From CAZYSK01 sp964649415 (lineage in GTDB: Bacteria; Chloroflexota; Anaerolineae; B4-G1): 6,825 nucleotides of DNA. Below the pieces are notes generated by a model. That model had not been told where the DNA came from and searched no databases. It worked only from the letters and a program-made list of their open reading frames with translations. Below are positions 6,401 to 6,825 of this stretch, piece by piece; position 1 is the first letter of the stretch; each line of letters starts with the position of its first letter. The position numbers were made by a program, and so were the translations under genes. The stretch lies in contig CAZYSK010000158.1 of NCBI GenBank assembly GCA_964649415.1, positions 1 to 6,825 on the forward strand. The letters are read 5' to 3'.

Positions 6401-6776
6401 CGTCACCATGCCAGGTCACGGTCACGCCGTTGAGCGGGACTACATCCTCAGCGAGCGCTCAGCGATTGAGGCGGGCGTAGCGGCATCTGGCCTCACGCTG
6501 GACGAAATCCTCGACCTGTTGGGGCACACCACCTACGACGTCTACCTGAACGACGGGGCCTATTGGCGCAACGTCCCGGCGAACGTCTGGGAGTACACTC
6601 TCGGCGGCTACCAGGTGATCAAGAAATGGCTGTCGTACCGCGAGAGGCGGCTGCTGGAGCGCGACCTGAAGCTGGACGAGGTCATGGAAGTGACCCACAT
6701 CGCCCGGCGCATCGCCGCCATCATCCTGATGCAGCCGGAACTGGACGCCAACTATCGGGCGGTCAAGAGACCCTAA
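3417..6776 (+). CDS. Single-chain type ISP-like / type IIG-like restriction-modification enzyme
   Basis: This 1119-aa protein is predicted to methylate adenine-N6 at a specific DNA site and probably to cut unmodified DNA, defending against phage. Residues 1-125 look like a PD-(D/E)XK nuclease: HPDVGLF with Asp60 and VIEVKG with Glu80 and Lys82. Residues 150-330 are a mostly helical connector. The methyltransferase core follows: LGVWYTPPEVV (335-345, motif X), LDPCCGTGAYL (374-384, AdoMet-binding motif I), FGFEI with Glu420, and GNPPY (497-501, catalytic motif IV). From about 640 onward comes the target-recognition region, including VPYCYRPFDVRWLYW (778-792) and the C-terminal WEYTLGGYQVIKKWLSYRER, both typical of the type ISP C-terminal domain. 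Classic type ISP enzymes such as LlaGI are near 1,570 aa and carry a helicase between nuclease and methyltransferase. No Walker A or DEAD-box motif is seen here, so it is a helicase-less form. No companion subunit is visible. It starts with GTG behind GGAGGT and is full length. Confidence 0.9.
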   Translation: MKIVEEYLQELRDIRYSDVGTDELTYYHPLLKLLNEVGHGLKPKVQALGNLADEGAGHPDVGLFTDKQSSGQLPERGVIEVKGTAADVAQVAQSEQVARYLAVYHQVLVTNYWDFVLVGWEHGGPVVLESYRLAQDEAGFWRAAAHPRKLARDQGEPFVEYLKRVMLRPTVLSRPRDVAWFLASYARDALARLQEHPPTGLAAIRAAMEEALGLSFEGDRGERFFRSTLIQTLFYGIFSAWVLWHREKPGRSDRFNWHDSAFLLRVPVIQVLFEQLSVPSQLQALNLVEVLDWVSDALNRVDRAEFFEHFTEGEAVQYFYEPFLEAFSPQLRKELGVWYTPPEVVAYMVERVDAVLRQELGIEDGLADEDVVVLDPCCGTGAYLVAVLEKIAARCEAGGMGALSGAYVRQAATERVFGFEILPAPFVIAHLQLGLLLQQLNAPLATKQRAGVYLTNALTGWRPPEEPKQMVMLPELAEERDAAERVKRRTPVLVVLGNPPYNGFAGVAMDEERELSDAYRTTRRAPRPQGQGLNDLYVRFYRMAERCIVEMEPRKGVVCFISNYSWLDGLSFTGMRERYLEVFDRIWIDNLHGDRIISEYAPDGRTSETIFAIRGTSSGIKVGTAIALLTKSKKSESGTGEVLYRDRHEARADERRAALLASLDESNLEANYTELEPVLELGLPFKPRAMGVDYLDWPLLPDLFPVCFPGVKTSRDEVLVDIDRERLVARMEQYFDPEISHEEMRRIAPRVMESTKRFQAERVREHLLKRGFLPENVVPYCYRPFDVRWLYWEPETKLLDRERAEYFPHVSENNVWLASAQRNRRDYDPPIVTTRLSSLHVIEWSASLFPLYLAPAAATPLFAQSGDAQPEPNLSQRATTYLDQHAAQPPDLLFHAVAVLHAPTYRRENAGALRQDWPRVPLPATREALLASGALGRRVAALLDPERKVPGVTTGAVRPALAAVGVVAREGGGNLDPSAGDLALTAGWGYAGARGVTMPGHGHAVERDYILSERSAIEAGVAASGLTLDEILDLLGHTTYDVYLNDGAYWRNVPANVWEYTLGGYQVIKKWLSYRERRLLERDLKLDEVMEVTHIARRIAAIILMQPELDANYRAVKRP

Positions 6777-6825
6777 GGGTTCGTAAAAGAACAAGTTCCC
6801 GCACTTCACCCTGTTTCTCCAATCA
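6777..6825. other. Downstream flank of the restriction-modification gene
   Basis: These 49 bases after the TAA hold no gene start with a ribosome site and no strong terminator. Only weak short inverted repeats are seen, such as GAAC-AA-GTTC. Confidence 0.4.

Overview
This GC-rich window holds three protein genes, all on the + strand. They are separated by repeat-rich and palindrome-rich gaps. Nothing in it fixes the taxonomy. The mix of features (an S9C peptidase, a lipoprotein made of LVIVD propeller repeats joined to a clan GH-A-like glycosidase, a solitary type ISP-like restriction-modification enzyme, seven-base intergenic repeats and long perfect palindromes) fits an environmental Chloroflexota (Anaerolineae-like) bacterium best. 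That is an impression from family content and repeat style and was not tested by any search.

Layout. Positions 1-638 are the C-terminal catalytic half of an S9-family prolyl oligopeptidase-like (acylaminoacyl) peptidase cut by the window edge. Its stop codon overlaps the first arm of a long nested inverted repeat (637-701). A GTG-started gene at 720-2900 encodes a predicted lipoprotein: a lipobox, seven propeller-type repeats, a Pro-rich linker and a TIM-barrel glycosidase-like domain carrying both expected catalytic glutamates. From 2901 to 3416 there is no convincing protein gene, but the stretch is dense with structure. In order it holds 14 contiguous seven-base units (2901-2998), a GC-rich hairpin ending in TTTT that looks like a terminator (3017-3051), a perfect 15-bp palindrome (3052-3085), a sigma70-like promoter (3106-3134), and a segment with several perfect stems (about 3141-3330). 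The last gene, 3417-6776, encodes a 1119-aa single-chain enzyme with an N-terminal PD-(D/E)XK nuclease motif, an N6-adenine methyltransferase core and a C-terminal type ISP-like specificity region.

How the parts may work together. The peptidase and the lipoprotein are probably housekeeping or scavenging functions (intracellular peptide hydrolysis; surface carbohydrate binding or cleavage) and need not share a transcript. The restriction-modification enzyme looks self-contained: nuclease, methyltransferase and target recognition lie in one polypeptide, no helicase motifs are visible, and no partner subunit is in the window. The most interesting non-obvious signal is the promoter plus structured segment directly upstream of it. 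It could be a separate small RNA, a roughly 276-nt structured leader controlling the enzyme, or the decayed right end of an IS200/IS605-type element. The sequence alone does not decide between these.
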